Part shown: positions 34,515-43,461 of the stretch, piece by piece | How positions within the stretch are numbered: the stretch's first letter is position 1 | How the letters are laid out: every line of letters begins with the position of its first letter | Assembly: GCA_023421675.1 (NCBI GenBank) | Contig: JAEZTC010000016.1 | Coordinates: 186,001-250,000, forward strand | From: Bacillota bacterium | Lineage (GTDB): Bacteria; Bacillota; Clostridia; Acetivibrionales; JANLFN01 | Length of the DNA: 64,000 nucleotides | Direction of reading: 5' to 3' | Notes under the pieces: generated by a model | Databases searched by the model: none | Seen by the model: only the letters and a program-made list of their open reading frames with translations | What the model was told of the DNA's origin: nothing | Translations under genes and position numbers: made by a program

Positions 34515-34815
34515 ATTTTATCACCACTTCATCATTGGTATTTTACATACAACAAAAGATTACTGTTTCATACAACTATTTATGGAATATTTATGCTGAA
34601 ATTGTTAAACTAATATTATTACATTTTGTGACAACTTGCAATAGTAAATTATATTTATTTACAATATTTCCTTTATATATATGTATTTTAATAAGAATTA
34701 CCTAAATGTAAGAAATGGCAGTATTTATTAATATAAATATACTTGACAAAACACCTTATGTGTCTTAAAATACTTAATGTGTCTTTTTTGAGACTAGTGA
34801 AGATATTGCTTATAT
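34515..34815. other. Intergenic region with tRNA promoter
   Basis: The AT-rich stretch before the tRNA cluster holds no convincing ORF. TTGACA at 34743-34748, a 17-base spacer and TAAAAT at 34766-34771 form a good promoter for the tRNA genes. A short direct repeat (TTATGTGTCTT / TTAATGTGTCTT) brackets the -10 region. Confidence 0.7.
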
Positions 34816-34816
34816 G

Positions 34817-34893
34817 GTGGTTATAGCTCAGTAGGTCAGAGCGCCAGGTTGTGGCCCTGGAGGCCGTGGGTTCGAGCCCCACTAATCACCCCA
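34817..34893 (+). tRNA. tRNA-His (GTG)
   Basis: The full cloverleaf is visible: acceptor GTGGTTA/TAATCAC and anticodon stem CCAGG/CCTGG with GTG at 34851-34853. The T arm contains GTTCGAG and the 3' CCA is encoded. The extra G at 34816 would be the G-1 of tRNA-His facing C73. Confidence 0.96.
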
Positions 34894-34932
34894 TGACTAA
34901 GGCCGGATTAGAACCGGCCTTAATCTTCACGT

Positions 34933-35009
34933 TGGGATGTAGCCAAGCCGGTAAGGCACCAGACTTTGACTCTGGCATTTCGTTGGTTCGAGTCCAGCCA
35001 TCCCAGCCA
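34933..35009 (+). tRNA. tRNA-Gln (TTG)
   Basis: Acceptor TGGGATG/CATCCCA and anticodon stem CCAGA/TCTGG enclose TTG at 34966-34968. The T arm has GGTTCGAGTCC and CCA is encoded. A glutamine tRNA next to nitrogen-assimilation genes is probably coincidental. Confidence 0.96.
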
Positions 35010-35012
35010 TTT

Positions 35013-35088
35013 GGACCATTAGCTCAGTCGGCAGAGCACTTGACTTTTAATCAAGGTGTCCCGCGTTCGAGTCGCGGATGGTTCACCA
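35013..35088 (+). tRNA. tRNA-Lys (TTT)
   Basis: Acceptor GGACCAT/ATGGTTC and anticodon stem CTTGA/TCAAG enclose TTT at 35046-35048, with an encoded CCA. Only three bases separate it from tRNA-Gln, so the cluster is one transcript. Confidence 0.96.
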
Positions 35089-35125
35089 AAGCACCTGTAA
35101 TCATTAAGATTACAGGTGCTTTTAC
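35088..35125 (+). terminator. Terminator of the tRNA cluster
   Basis: AAAGCACCTGTAATC pairs perfectly with GATTACAGGTGCTTT across a five-base loop, followed by TACTTTT. Confidence 0.88.
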
Positions 35126-35195
35126 TTTTCCTGAATAGTATATATTTATAAAACATAATAATATAAGTAGAATAAGTTTTTGTTTTGAGGTTAAT

Positions 35196-35687
35196 ATGAA
35201 AATACGAGTAATTACTAAGAAAAATATCCTTGGCCTTCTAATCAGTATCGCTATTGCAGAAGGTGTAGGGCTTCTCAGCGCACTTCTTACCATGAATACT
35301 ATTGATAAATACAAACTGCTCGAAAAGCCTTCATTCAGCCCACCAGGATGGGTGTTCCCGGTGGTTTGGAGCATATTATTTCTGCTTATGGGCATCGCAA
35401 GCTATATAGTCTACTCTAGAGGGCTTGATAGAAAAGGTGTAAAAAGTGCATTGCTGTTTTATGTGATTCAGTTGGTTTTCAATTTACTCTGGTCTATTAT
35501 CTTTTTCAGGCTTGGTCTGAGAGGTTTAGCATTTATTTGGATTATAGCCCTTCTTATTCTCATAATTATAACTACGGTCAAGTTCTTTAAAATCAGCAGA
35601 CCTGCCGGTTATCTTATGATTCCATATATACTTTGGGTTATTTTTGCATCTATTCTCAATCTTTCGATTTGGCTTTTGAATAAATAG
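35196..35687 (+). CDS. tspO: TspO/MBR-family membrane protein
   Basis: This 163-residue protein has five predicted helices and the TspO motif KPSFSPPGWVFPVVWSILFLLMGIASYIVY in the first loop and second helix. Conserved Trp-rich segments follow (LLWSIIFF, PYILWVIFASILNLSIWLLN). Family members bind tetrapyrroles and modulate stress or porphyrin metabolism. The start is an ATG with GAGG about nine bases upstream. It is flanked by the tRNA cluster and the second EFR1 gene, with no functional link evident. Confidence 0.92.
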   Translation: MKIRVITKKNILGLLISIAIAEGVGLLSALLTMNTIDKYKLLEKPSFSPPGWVFPVVWSILFLLMGIASYIVYSRGLDRKGVKSALLFYVIQLVFNLLWSIIFFRLGLRGLAFIWIIALLILIIITTVKFFKISRPAGYLMIPYILWVIFASILNLSIWLLNK

Positions 35688-35697
35688 TTGCATTTTC

Positions 35698-35725
35698 TAT
35701 AAATATGGTATAATTGTTCATATTT
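35698..35725 (+). promoter_or_regulatory. Promoter element shared with the DJ-1-like gene
   Basis: A 28-base stretch ending TATAATTGTTCATATTT differs in only two bases from 37209-37236. It contains a -10-like TATAAT. The two copies lie the same side of, and close to, the EFR1 gene and the DJ-1/PfpI gene, suggesting common control. Confidence 0.6.
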
Positions 35726-35757
35726 ATATTTGGAAAACAATTTTTTACGGAGAAGTA

Positions 35758-36570
35758 ATGAAAGCTAAAAAAAGAATTTTAATATTGTACCATTCCGGGG
35801 CAGGAGGTACTCGAACAATTGCAGAAATCTATCATGAGAAGTTAACTGATTATTCTATAGAAATAAGCCCAATAAACCTAAAATATGATTATGAAAAACT
35901 TATAAATAATGATTTCTTAATTTTTGCTTTCCCTACATATCATTGTAGCCCATCTAAGTCCATGATGGAGTTTGTTCAAAAAATGCCTGTATTTGTGAAC
36001 CCCAAAAAGGCTTTTGTATTTACTACATATGGTTTGTATTCAGGTAATACAATAAGAGAATTTATAAAGCTTTGTAGCTCAAAGAATTTGTATGTGTGCG
36101 GGTATTCGGCTTATAGATCACCGGCTGCAGACGGGACACTGCTTTTACCTGGATTGCCCTTTATGTACACATTCAAAAAGCGAATAACAGTTAAACTAAG
36201 GGAGGATATAAATCAGGTTGAGAATATAATTAATAGCAACAATTACAAAGTCCAAATACCTCGGTTTAAATTCTATTCTATATTGAATTTTCCTAATAAA
36301 GCTCTAGGAAAGTTATATAAGCATAAGATATATTTGCAAAAAGATAAATGTGTAAAGTGCAATAATTGTATTAATGATTGTATTCGTAAGTGCTGGAGCA
36401 TTAATGCCGGATATCCTGAATTTAATGGAGATAATTGTGAATTTTGTTTCAAGTGCATACACCATTGCCCAAAGGAAGCTATTGTTTTATCTTCAAAAAC
36501 AAGTGGAAAGAAAAAGCTTAACGAAAAATTTTACCAGGATTATAAGCAAGAAATTATAAATAAGCTGTAA
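35758..36570 (+). CDS. EFR1-family flavodoxin-ferredoxin protein, second copy
   Basis: This 270-residue protein has a flavodoxin-like domain beginning ILILYHSGAGGTRTIAE. Two [4Fe-4S] motifs near residues 200-240 follow: CVKCNNCINDC and CEFCFKCIHHCP. It is shorter than, and clearly diverged from, the copy at 7891-8817. It is presumed to carry electrons; partner and reaction are unknown. It follows tspO by 70 bases under its own promoter-like element. GGAGAAGTA precedes the ATG. Confidence 0.85.
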   Translation: MKAKKRILILYHSGAGGTRTIAEIYHEKLTDYSIEISPINLKYDYEKLINNDFLIFAFPTYHCSPSKSMMEFVQKMPVFVNPKKAFVFTTYGLYSGNTIREFIKLCSSKNLYVCGYSAYRSPAADGTLLLPGLPFMYTFKKRITVKLREDINQVENIINSNNYKVQIPRFKFYSILNFPNKALGKLYKHKIYLQKDKCVKCNNCINDCIRKCWSINAGYPEFNGDNCEFCFKCIHHCPKEAIVLSSKTSGKKKLNEKFYQDYKQEIINKL

Positions 36571-36641
36571 ATATTGAGATTCCTTAACTGTTAGTGGTAT
36601 TATACTGTTTGGCTATGTGTTAGTCTATGTATGAAAAGATA

Positions 36642-36663
36642 ATATGACATACTATTGTCATAT
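36642..36663. promoter_or_regulatory. Inverted repeat upstream of the DUF3788-like gene
   Basis: ATATGACA at 36642-36649 and TGTCATAT at 36656-36663 form perfect 8-base arms around a 6-base spacer, a size typical of a dimeric repressor site. It lies 42 bases before the coding start. Confidence 0.55.
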
Positions 36664-36705
36664 ATAGAGTTATAAAATGTAATAAAACTGTTGGGAGAAA
36701 TCTTT

Positions 36706-37128
36706 ATGGCATTGAGTATATTTACAGAAAAGCTTGAAAAGCCAGAGAAGGCTAATATTACAGAAGTTTTGGGCAGCACGGAAATGTTTTGGAACGGTAT
36801 CATAAAATACATAATCGAAAATTATCCAGGCACAGTCGATAATGAGTGGAAATTCTATAGCAAGAAATCAGGTTGGAATTTACTAATTAAGCACCAAAAC
36901 AGAACAATACTATACATGTTCCCTAATAAAGATTATTTTTCAGTTCTTTTTGTATTAGGAGAAAAAGCTGTTCTAAGAGCATTTGAAAGCTCACTTCCAC
37001 CCTATATAATTGAAAAGGTAGAAAGTGCAAAACCATATGCTGAAGGAAGGTCATTTAATTTCGAAGTACGGAATGAACAGGATATGGAGTTTGTTAAAAT
37101 TCTTATAAATATTAAAATGAATAATTAA
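36706..37128 (+). CDS. DUF3788-like protein
   Basis: The ATG at 36706 follows GGGAG, giving 140 residues. The sequence resembles the DUF3788 family: an N-terminal LGSTEMFWNGIIKYI segment, then EWKFYSKKSGWNLLIKHQNRTILYMFPNKDYFSVLFVLGEKA, consistent with a YdhG/DUF1801-like alpha-beta fold. The function is unknown. A perfect inverted repeat lies just upstream and may be its operator. Confidence 0.75.
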   Translation: MALSIFTEKLEKPEKANITEVLGSTEMFWNGIIKYIIENYPGTVDNEWKFYSKKSGWNLLIKHQNRTILYMFPNKDYFSVLFVLGEKAVLRAFESSLPPYIIEKVESAKPYAEGRSFNFEVRNEQDMEFVKILINIKMNN

Positions 37129-37208
37129 AAAGGATTTTTCAAATGAAAAGGGATATTGTCAGCTGCCTTAATATTTAGTATACAATATAAATAAACAGTC
37201 TTATGTTT

Positions 37209-37236
37209 TATAAATGTGATATAATTGTTCATATTT
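37209..37236 (+). promoter_or_regulatory. Second copy of the shared promoter element
   Basis: It carries TATAATTGTTCATATTT at 37220-37236, identical over 17 bases to 35709-35725, and 26 of 28 bases match overall. It lies 53 bases before the DJ-1-like gene. Confidence 0.6.
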
Positions 37237-37288
37237 CATGGTTAACTAGTGGAATGTTATATATATTTTTTACATTTGGGGTGGTTTT

Positions 37289-37885
37289 ATGAACTTCGAC
37301 GTTCTTTTATTTGATGATTTTGAGACACTTGATGCTATGGGGCCTGTAGAGGTTATAGGGTGTCTTAAAAAATTTTCGGAAAAGTTTTATAACATAAACT
37401 TTTATTCTCAAAATGGAGGACTGATTACAAGCAGCCAGCAGACACGGATTGAAACCAGGCCTTTATCGGAAATAGAGGACGTTCATACAATCCTCATACC
37501 TGGTGGAATGGGTATAAGAAAGGAAGTCGGGAATACTAAACTTATTCAGCAGATTAAGGATTTATCTGCCAAAGCAAAATATGTTTTGACTGTTTGTACA
37601 GGATCTGCACTATTGGCTGAAACAGGCTTGCTCGATGGTTTAAAAGCAACGTCCAATAAAATGTCATTTGACTGGGTAGTGGAGCAGCGCAGGGAAGTAG
37701 AATGGCAACGTAAAGCCAGATGGGTTACAGATGGAAAGTTTTATACATCTTCCGGAGTTTCTGCAGGCACCGATATGACCTTGGGATTTGTGAGGGATAT
37801 AATGGGTGAAAAGACCGCCGCAATTACTGCAAAAATAATGGAATATGTCTGGAATACAGATAAAGACAATGATCCTTTCTGTTGA
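37289..37885 (+). CDS. DJ-1/PfpI-family protein
   Basis: This 198-residue class I glutamine-amidotransferase-like protein has the nucleophile-elbow cysteine C103 in YVLTVCTGSALLAETGLLDG and the acidic residue in FDDFETLDAMGPVEV. This resembles the isonitrile hydratase/AraC-type DJ-1 subfamily, without an AraC domain. Members act on small electrophiles or as stress proteins; the substrate is not predictable. GGGGTGG precedes the ATG. It converges with the nitroreductase gene, with a 2-base gap and no terminator visible between them. Confidence 0.85.
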   Translation: MNFDVLLFDDFETLDAMGPVEVIGCLKKFSEKFYNINFYSQNGGLITSSQQTRIETRPLSEIEDVHTILIPGGMGIRKEVGNTKLIQQIKDLSAKAKYVLTVCTGSALLAETGLLDGLKATSNKMSFDWVVEQRREVEWQRKARWVTDGKFYTSSGVSAGTDMTLGFVRDIMGEKTAAITAKIMEYVWNTDKDNDPFC

Positions 37886-37887
37886 AC

Positions 37888-38529
37888 CTATTCTATAAGT
37901 GAGAATACTTCGCTAATATCTTTTAATTGTTTACTCCTTGGGATATATGCTGGAATACCTACAGGCACAAGGCTAACGAACTTATGCTCCAAGGGTTCAC
38001 CTAAAATTCTGTTTATTTCTTCACTTGCAATAGCAGGTTCATTCATCCAGCAAGCACCGTAGCCTTTCTCGTGGATAGCAAGAAGCATGTTCTGTATGGC
38101 TGCGCCAACAGAAAGTAAATCATAATTCGCAAAAATATCCATGATACCTTTATCGGTATATCCATTTTCTTTCAATGCAGAAGTAAAGGTAGGGTCATAA
38201 AAATCCGCCTTAGTCATAAATACAGCAATAATAAGTGGAGCTTTGCTGAAAAAGCTTACCATTTTCTTTTTGGAGGAAAGATAATCTTCCGATAAATTAT
38301 TACCTTTTATTTTTAAAATTTCTTCAGTTTTTTTAATAACCGCTGCTTCTATTTCATTTATTGTACTGCGGTCTTTTATTGCAATAAACCGCCAGCATTG
38401 GCTGTTGCAGCCACTTGGCGCAGTAACGGCAGCATCAATAAAGTATTGTATATCGGATTGAGGTATATCTTTATTTTCAAATTTCCTGATGCTTCTTCTT
38501 GTTGAAGCCAGATTAAAAAAGTTTTCCAT
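37888..38529 (-). CDS. Nitroreductase-family flavoprotein
   Basis: The ATG at 38529 follows AAGGATG and gives 213 residues; an ATG five codons earlier has no binding site. The FMN-binding motif near the N-terminus (TRRSIRKFENKDIP), APSGCNSQCWRFIAI near residue 40 and the C-terminal AIQNMLLAIHEKGYGACWMNEP define the nitroreductase fold. Members reduce nitroaromatics, quinones or flavins with NAD(P)H. No specific substrate is indicated. Confidence 0.9.
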   Translation of the reverse strand: MENFFNLASTRRSIRKFENKDIPQSDIQYFIDAAVTAPSGCNSQCWRFIAIKDRSTINEIEAAVIKKTEEILKIKGNNLSEDYLSSKKKMVSFFSKAPLIIAVFMTKADFYDPTFTSALKENGYTDKGIMDIFANYDLLSVGAAIQNMLLAIHEKGYGACWMNEPAIASEEINRILGEPLEHKFVSLVPVGIPAYIPRSKQLKDISEVFSLIE

Positions 38530-38824
38530 ATTATCATCCTTCATTATATTTTTGCTTAAAATATGATATTTATTATACCATGCTTTAGCTGCTTTAATAA
38601 ATTATACGTTATATACATTGAAACTGAGATATACAAAATGGTATAGATTTTATCCAGCTTGATAGTGAGGTAGGTATAAATGGCCTCTGTAAATACTTCG
38701 GGGAGTAGAGTATGGATTTAACTGTGTTGGTTCTAAGAATTGTCTGGTTATGTATTATCATTGATGAAAAGAGAGTTGAGATTATATAAAATGTAAGAAA
38801 AATTAAATTTAAACAAATATAATT
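38530..38824. other. Intergenic region, no supported gene
   Basis: The region is AT rich. Two tiny ORFs with acceptable binding sites occur at 38680 (13 codons) and 38712 (25 codons) but overlap each other and look incidental. No RNA structure other than the terminator at its right end is apparent. Confidence 0.5.
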
Positions 38825-38853
38825 AAAAAACCTGCCTTGAAGGCAGGTTTTTT
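38825..38853. terminator. Bidirectional terminator
   Basis: AAAAAACCTGCC pairs with GGCAGGTTTTTT across a TTGAA loop, directly after the stop of the 827-residue gene on the minus strand. Confidence 0.9.
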
Positions 38854-38854
38854 G

Positions 38855-41338
38855 CTACATATCTCGATAGAAAAACAAATTGTGTTCCAGTTCAGGGTCG
38901 AGAACAATGCCAGATTTTGAAAGTTTTGAATAGTGCCCTTCAAGGCTTTTCGAATGTTTGACTCTAAGGTTGTTGAATTGTGTGATGATAGAGCTATATG
39001 CCGGTTGTTTTTCCAGTTGTGTCCTTATTGTTTTTGAAAACGGGCAATGTTTCATAAGAATTGCTCTGGAAACCTTATTCAGCCTCAAAACACCTTTGGA
39101 CTCAAAATTTATCCATGTCTCATAGTCTGAAGTGAAAATCTCTCTTGTCATATTTCTATGTTTTTGAATCTGGGTTGTCAGTTTTTCCTTAGCTTCATCT
39201 GAAAGATCCTTATTTTTCTTGTAAAACTGTATATAATCGGTGTAATCCGATGTAAGTGAACTTTCTGATATATCATTCCAGGCTGCTCCCATCATTGTTC
39301 TGCATAATTCCCAGCGGAAATTGCCAATAAGCTTTAACACAAGATCATATATATTTTCTGCGGTAAAGGCAGGAATGACAAAACGTCCGGAAGTACTTCT
39401 GTCTCTGCCTGTAAGCTCCTGCCACATGGAGGCTCTGCAGCCGAAAGTCGGCATAAGAATTATGTCAGGCAATGCCGGTTTCATAATGAATTCCTTTTCA
39501 ATACTTTTTTCAGTACTTCTGAAGGATACTTCCCGGTAGAAAGCTGAAAAATCAATATCCGTTATCTTTTTGATACAGGTTTGTATAGCATCCTGGGTAA
39601 CCATGGCTTTACCAAGGTCTCTTGTAATCATTTCGTCATTCAAAATAGGGAAATAACTGCTTATTTGACCGTGGCAAACCTTCTGATTTATTCTAAAAAG
39701 GTTGCTTACCTCATGGTTAAGCCTTCTGTCAATATTGTTATCATAGTCATTCTTATCTTTGTCTGTAACTTCGCCGCGTTTTTTCATCTCGCGGAAAACA
39801 TCATTATAATCCTGGCCGAATTCATTTATAGAGGGATCCTTCTTCATTTGGTATATTTCTGTCAGCCAGCCTTTCATATCATAAACATTGGTGTTGCGTT
39901 TGTTTTCACTTAGTACGGAAAGTCTATATATTTCAGCTATATTTTCCATACTTAATAGCTTTTCATCCATGTAACCATATCGAAGGAACATGTCCAGCAA
40001 ACGTGAGTTGTTTTTCTGCTCATAGACCTTTTTAAAAACTCTTTCATAAATTATAAAGAAGTCGGATGTAATATCGCTTATAAGCTTTCTTATATTTGGA
40101 TCCTGGGTAGAATGACCCTTAACTCTGGAATATGCACGAAGGTTTTCAAGAAATTGATCCGCTTGTTTTTTTGATATCTCGGAGTATTCAACGATTTTTT
40201 GTGCACTGTTGCTTAATTCCTGATTAATACCTTCGCCAAAGCTGTCAGATACCTCGATGTTATTTGAACTACCCGAAACAGGAAGCTCCTTGAAGGAAAT
40301 AAGCTGTTCAAACACACTATCTACACGTTCCAAATCTATAATTATTGAATGGTTATACTCCTTTTCCAAACTTGAAACAAGAGCTTTTATTCTGCTTGAG
40401 ATGTAACCGATTACATTAATAAGAACCGAAGAATCGGCACCTGATTTCATAATAGCGAAAGCAGTTTTTACATATTCGGTAAATATACATTCTTCACTAT
40501 CACTATAAAGTATATTTATTCGACTGTTTAATTCACCTAAAACCGATTTTATACTGTTTTGTAAATCATACAGGCAGTTTGATGCATCATGAATATAATA
40601 CTCGGTTATTACTTTGTCAGCGGTGAAAAAGCTTTTGCAGGTGTCGGATGGAACATTAATAAGGTGCTTAAAATATTCAACTCTCGATATATCCACATCA
40701 CCGGTAAAAACATAGTCTGTTTCTATTAAATCCGAATGGTCCTGCTCAAAATAATCTTTGGCAAAGTTTGCTGGGAAAGTGAACGATGATTCCTGAAGCT
40801 TCTGGTAATAATCATGTGCTGTTGTGAAGAAGGCTCCGTTAGGTGTATAGGATGCTGCCTGATTTATTTTGTAATACCATAAATACATGGCGAGATTGTC
40901 CGTCAGAACAGCAAGATTTTTTGTAAACTCACTTATTTTTAAGAGTGCTGAATATGTATTGTTTATAAGTATTGAAACAGATGCAGCCATGAAAGCTCCA
41001 TAATCCTTGTTTGAGCTTATCAGTGCGTTGAGCTGTGGCTTATTGCTTACAGGAAAAGAATATATGTTGCTTTCTTCTGAAGCACAGCAGCTAAAATTAT
41101 ACTTTCCTAGAAGAAGTATATCATTTACACCTAAAAAAGTGTTTTGTCCCAAATCAAAGAGCTTGAAACTTTTATCAAGTATCTCAGATTCACTCTTGGA
41201 ATCATCTGTTTCCATAGGGGACATATATATTTCTGCTTTTCCTTTTAGAAATATGTTTACAGATTGTACATCATGACCTTCACATATAATGGTGTTCTTT
41301 TGCCTTGCATAATTCATGCTTCTTTGATTTGTATCCAT
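38855..41338 (-). CDS. Large protein with cyclic-nucleotide-binding-like N-terminus
   Basis: This 827-residue cytosolic protein is of unrecognised function. Residues ~10-115 look like a cyclic-nucleotide-binding beta-roll (NTIICEGHDVQSVNIFLKGKAEIYM, then LFDLGQNTFLGVNDILLLGKYNFSCCASEESNIYSFPV). The phosphate-binding cassette lacks the usual arginine, so nucleotide binding is doubtful. The remaining ~700 residues are mostly helical and have no DNA-binding motif I can see. A cysteine-containing, Pro-rich segment lies near residues 640-670 (MKPALPDIILMPTFGCRASMWQELTGRDRST). It is monocistronic with its own terminator. Confidence 0.72.
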   Translation of the reverse strand: MDTNQRSMNYARQKNTIICEGHDVQSVNIFLKGKAEIYMSPMETDDSKSESEILDKSFKLFDLGQNTFLGVNDILLLGKYNFSCCASEESNIYSFPVSNKPQLNALISSNKDYGAFMAASVSILINNTYSALLKISEFTKNLAVLTDNLAMYLWYYKINQAASYTPNGAFFTTAHDYYQKLQESSFTFPANFAKDYFEQDHSDLIETDYVFTGDVDISRVEYFKHLINVPSDTCKSFFTADKVITEYYIHDASNCLYDLQNSIKSVLGELNSRINILYSDSEECIFTEYVKTAFAIMKSGADSSVLINVIGYISSRIKALVSSLEKEYNHSIIIDLERVDSVFEQLISFKELPVSGSSNNIEVSDSFGEGINQELSNSAQKIVEYSEISKKQADQFLENLRAYSRVKGHSTQDPNIRKLISDITSDFFIIYERVFKKVYEQKNNSRLLDMFLRYGYMDEKLLSMENIAEIYRLSVLSENKRNTNVYDMKGWLTEIYQMKKDPSINEFGQDYNDVFREMKKRGEVTDKDKNDYDNNIDRRLNHEVSNLFRINQKVCHGQISSYFPILNDEMITRDLGKAMVTQDAIQTCIKKITDIDFSAFYREVSFRSTEKSIEKEFIMKPALPDIILMPTFGCRASMWQELTGRDRSTSGRFVIPAFTAENIYDLVLKLIGNFRWELCRTMMGAAWNDISESSLTSDYTDYIQFYKKNKDLSDEAKEKLTTQIQKHRNMTREIFTSDYETWINFESKGVLRLNKVSRAILMKHCPFSKTIRTQLEKQPAYSSIITQFNNLRVKHSKSLEGHYSKLSKSGIVLDPELEHNLFFYRDM

Positions 41339-41490
41339 ATTTAATCACCATTTATCCAATGTGTTTTTTTGAAAGGTTTTATAAAAATGTAATATTGCTA
41401 TTATAGCACATCTTATCAAGTGTTTACAAAGTTTGACATTAAAAAACCTAAAAATAGGAATAAAGTCCTATCTATTTGACGAAATATACA

Positions 41491-41514
41491 AAAAGCCCGG
41501 ATAACCGGGCTTTA
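41491..41514. terminator. Terminator of prfC
   Basis: AAAGCCCGG pairs with CCGGGCTTT across ATAA, five bases after the prfC stop; read on the minus strand it is followed by TTTTTGT. Confidence 0.9.
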
Positions 41515-41519
41515 AGATT

Positions 41520-43130
41520 TTAATTGAATTCTTTTATTGATATTTCAAGAAGTTCCAAGTTTTTATTTTTTTCTTCTGACCATCTCATTGACCAGTCATT
41601 TTCAAAAAGAAGCACGTACTTATCATCCTTATCCTGTACTATAGCTGTAGAACTTGTTAAATTGAACTTCCTTGGGTCAAGGCTCTGATCTTTTATCCAT
41701 CTTGCAAACTTATAGGGGAGATGCTGTATTCTTATATCTACTCCATACTCAAACTTCAGCCTGTGTTCAAGAACTTCAAACTGGAGAGCTCCAACAGCTC
41801 CGATAATCAATGCTTCAATACCTATGTCGATCTGTTTGAATGCCTGTATTGCACCTTCTTCTGAAAGCTGGTTTATACCTTTTAAAAATTGTTTTCTTTT
41901 CATGGAGTCGGCCGCAGTAACCCTTGCAAAATGTTCAGCAGGGAAAACAGGTATACCTTCAAATTTTAACTGAGCATTTCCTTCGTAGAGCGAGTCGCCT
42001 ATACCGAATATTCCTGGATCAAATACACCAATAATATCACCGGGATATGCTTCTTCTACAATAGTACGTTCTTGCGCCATAAACTGCTGAGGCTGAGAAA
42101 GCCTTATTTCCTTACCCGCCTGAACATGGTTAACGGACATCCCTCTTGAGAATCGGCCTGAGCATATTCTTATAAAGGCTATCCTGTCTCTATGTGTTGG
42201 ATTCATATTAGCCTGTATTTTGAAAACAAATCCTGAGAATTTAGTATCCTCTGGATCAATTTCTCCGATTGTTGATGTGCGTATTCCAGGTGCCGGGGCA
42301 AGACTAAGAAAATCTTCAAGGAAGGGTTGTACTCCGAAATTGGTCATTGCACTTCCGAAAAATATAGGTGTTAGCTCACCGTTCAAAACCTTCTTTTTAT
42401 CAAATTCATCGCCTGCCATATCAAGAAGCTCAATTTCTTCACATAAACGCTTGTGATAATGTTCTCCGAGAATTTCGCTGAAAAGCGGATCTTCAACCTT
42501 TCCTACTGTTGAAGATACGGCTGATTGACCATGGTCACCGCCGTTAAAGAGCTCAATCTGTGACAGTTTTCTGTTGTATATGCCTTTGAAGTCACCTTCT
42601 GTACCTATAGGCCAATTCATAGGATATGACCGGATACCAAGTACCTGTTCGATTTCATCCATAAGTTCAAAGGGACTTTTGCTGGCACGGTCCATTTTAT
42701 TTACAAATGTAAAAATGGGAATTCCTCTCATTTTACAAACATGGAATAGCTTAATTGTCTGTTCCTCGACACCCTTTGCTCCGTCAATAAGCATTACCGC
42801 ACTGTCCGCGGCAACAAGTGTTCTGTATGTGTCTTCACTGAAATCCTGGTGACCAGGGGTATCTAGTATATTGATACAATAGCCTTCATAATTGAACTGC
42901 AAAACGCTGGAGGTTACAGATATACCTCTTTGCTTTTCGATTTCCATCCAGTCGGAAACTGCATATTTATTTGCTTTTCTTGCCTTGACTGAGCCGGCAA
43001 GTCTTATGGCTCCTCCATAAAGCAGCAGTTTTTCGGTTAGTGTAGTTTTACCTGCATCAGGGTGAGAAATTATTGCAAAGGTTTTTCTTCTGGAAACCTC
43101 ATTACTTAATACTTGCTTTAAATCTTCCAT
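41520..43130 (-). CDS. prfC: Peptide chain release factor 3
   Basis: This 536-residue translational GTPase has G1 ISHPDAGKTTLTEK near residue 20, G3 DTPGHQDF near 90 and G4 NKMDR near 143. Domain II and the RF3-specific C-terminal domain (IQHLPYKFARWI, VLLFENDWSMRWSEEKN) follow. It recycles RF1 and RF2 from ribosomes after termination. Length and the SVTSSVLQF switch region match RF3 rather than EF-G. AAAGGATATA precedes the ATG. It is monocistronic. Confidence 0.97.
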   Translation of the reverse strand: MEDLKQVLSNEVSRRKTFAIISHPDAGKTTLTEKLLLYGGAIRLAGSVKARKANKYAVSDWMEIEKQRGISVTSSVLQFNYEGYCINILDTPGHQDFSEDTYRTLVAADSAVMLIDGAKGVEEQTIKLFHVCKMRGIPIFTFVNKMDRASKSPFELMDEIEQVLGIRSYPMNWPIGTEGDFKGIYNRKLSQIELFNGGDHGQSAVSSTVGKVEDPLFSEILGEHYHKRLCEEIELLDMAGDEFDKKKVLNGELTPIFFGSAMTNFGVQPFLEDFLSLAPAPGIRTSTIGEIDPEDTKFSGFVFKIQANMNPTHRDRIAFIRICSGRFSRGMSVNHVQAGKEIRLSQPQQFMAQERTIVEEAYPGDIIGVFDPGIFGIGDSLYEGNAQLKFEGIPVFPAEHFARVTAADSMKRKQFLKGINQLSEEGAIQAFKQIDIGIEALIIGAVGALQFEVLEHRLKFEYGVDIRIQHLPYKFARWIKDQSLDPRKFNLTSSTAIVQDKDDKYVLLFENDWSMRWSEEKNKNLELLEISIKEFN

Positions 43131-43461
43131 TATATATCCTTTCCTGCTGGAACTATATTATAATAATTATTAACACAACTTCCGCAACTCATTATGGAAC
43201 TAAAAAATGCTCTGCGACCATAACGGTATAAACATCTGTATAGAACATAAATTGCTTTATGCACAGACATATTCAATTTTATATTAACGGCGTGTCATAT
43301 GTCAATTTATTCGAAAGCTTTTCATAATATAAAGAACGTAAGATTAGATATTAATGTTTCTTCAGCCAAATATCGACAATATTTTAGTTTGTGAAGGATT
43401 TTTTAGCTGCATATAGAATATTAATGTTTATAAGTCAAAACAACATGGAAGGTGGCACATT
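43131..43461. other. Divergent promoter region, prfC / TGS-uridine kinase
   Basis: No gene or strong RNA structure is visible. On the minus strand TTGCGG, 17 bases and ATTATA near 43150-43195 could drive prfC. Towards the kinase gene only AT-rich -10-like sequences are seen. Confidence 0.45.

Noticed and set aside
38680..38789. Two overlapping tiny ORFs (13 and 25 codons) with GGAG-type sites
   Set aside because: Very short, mutually overlapping and with no family resemblance; not enough to call genes.
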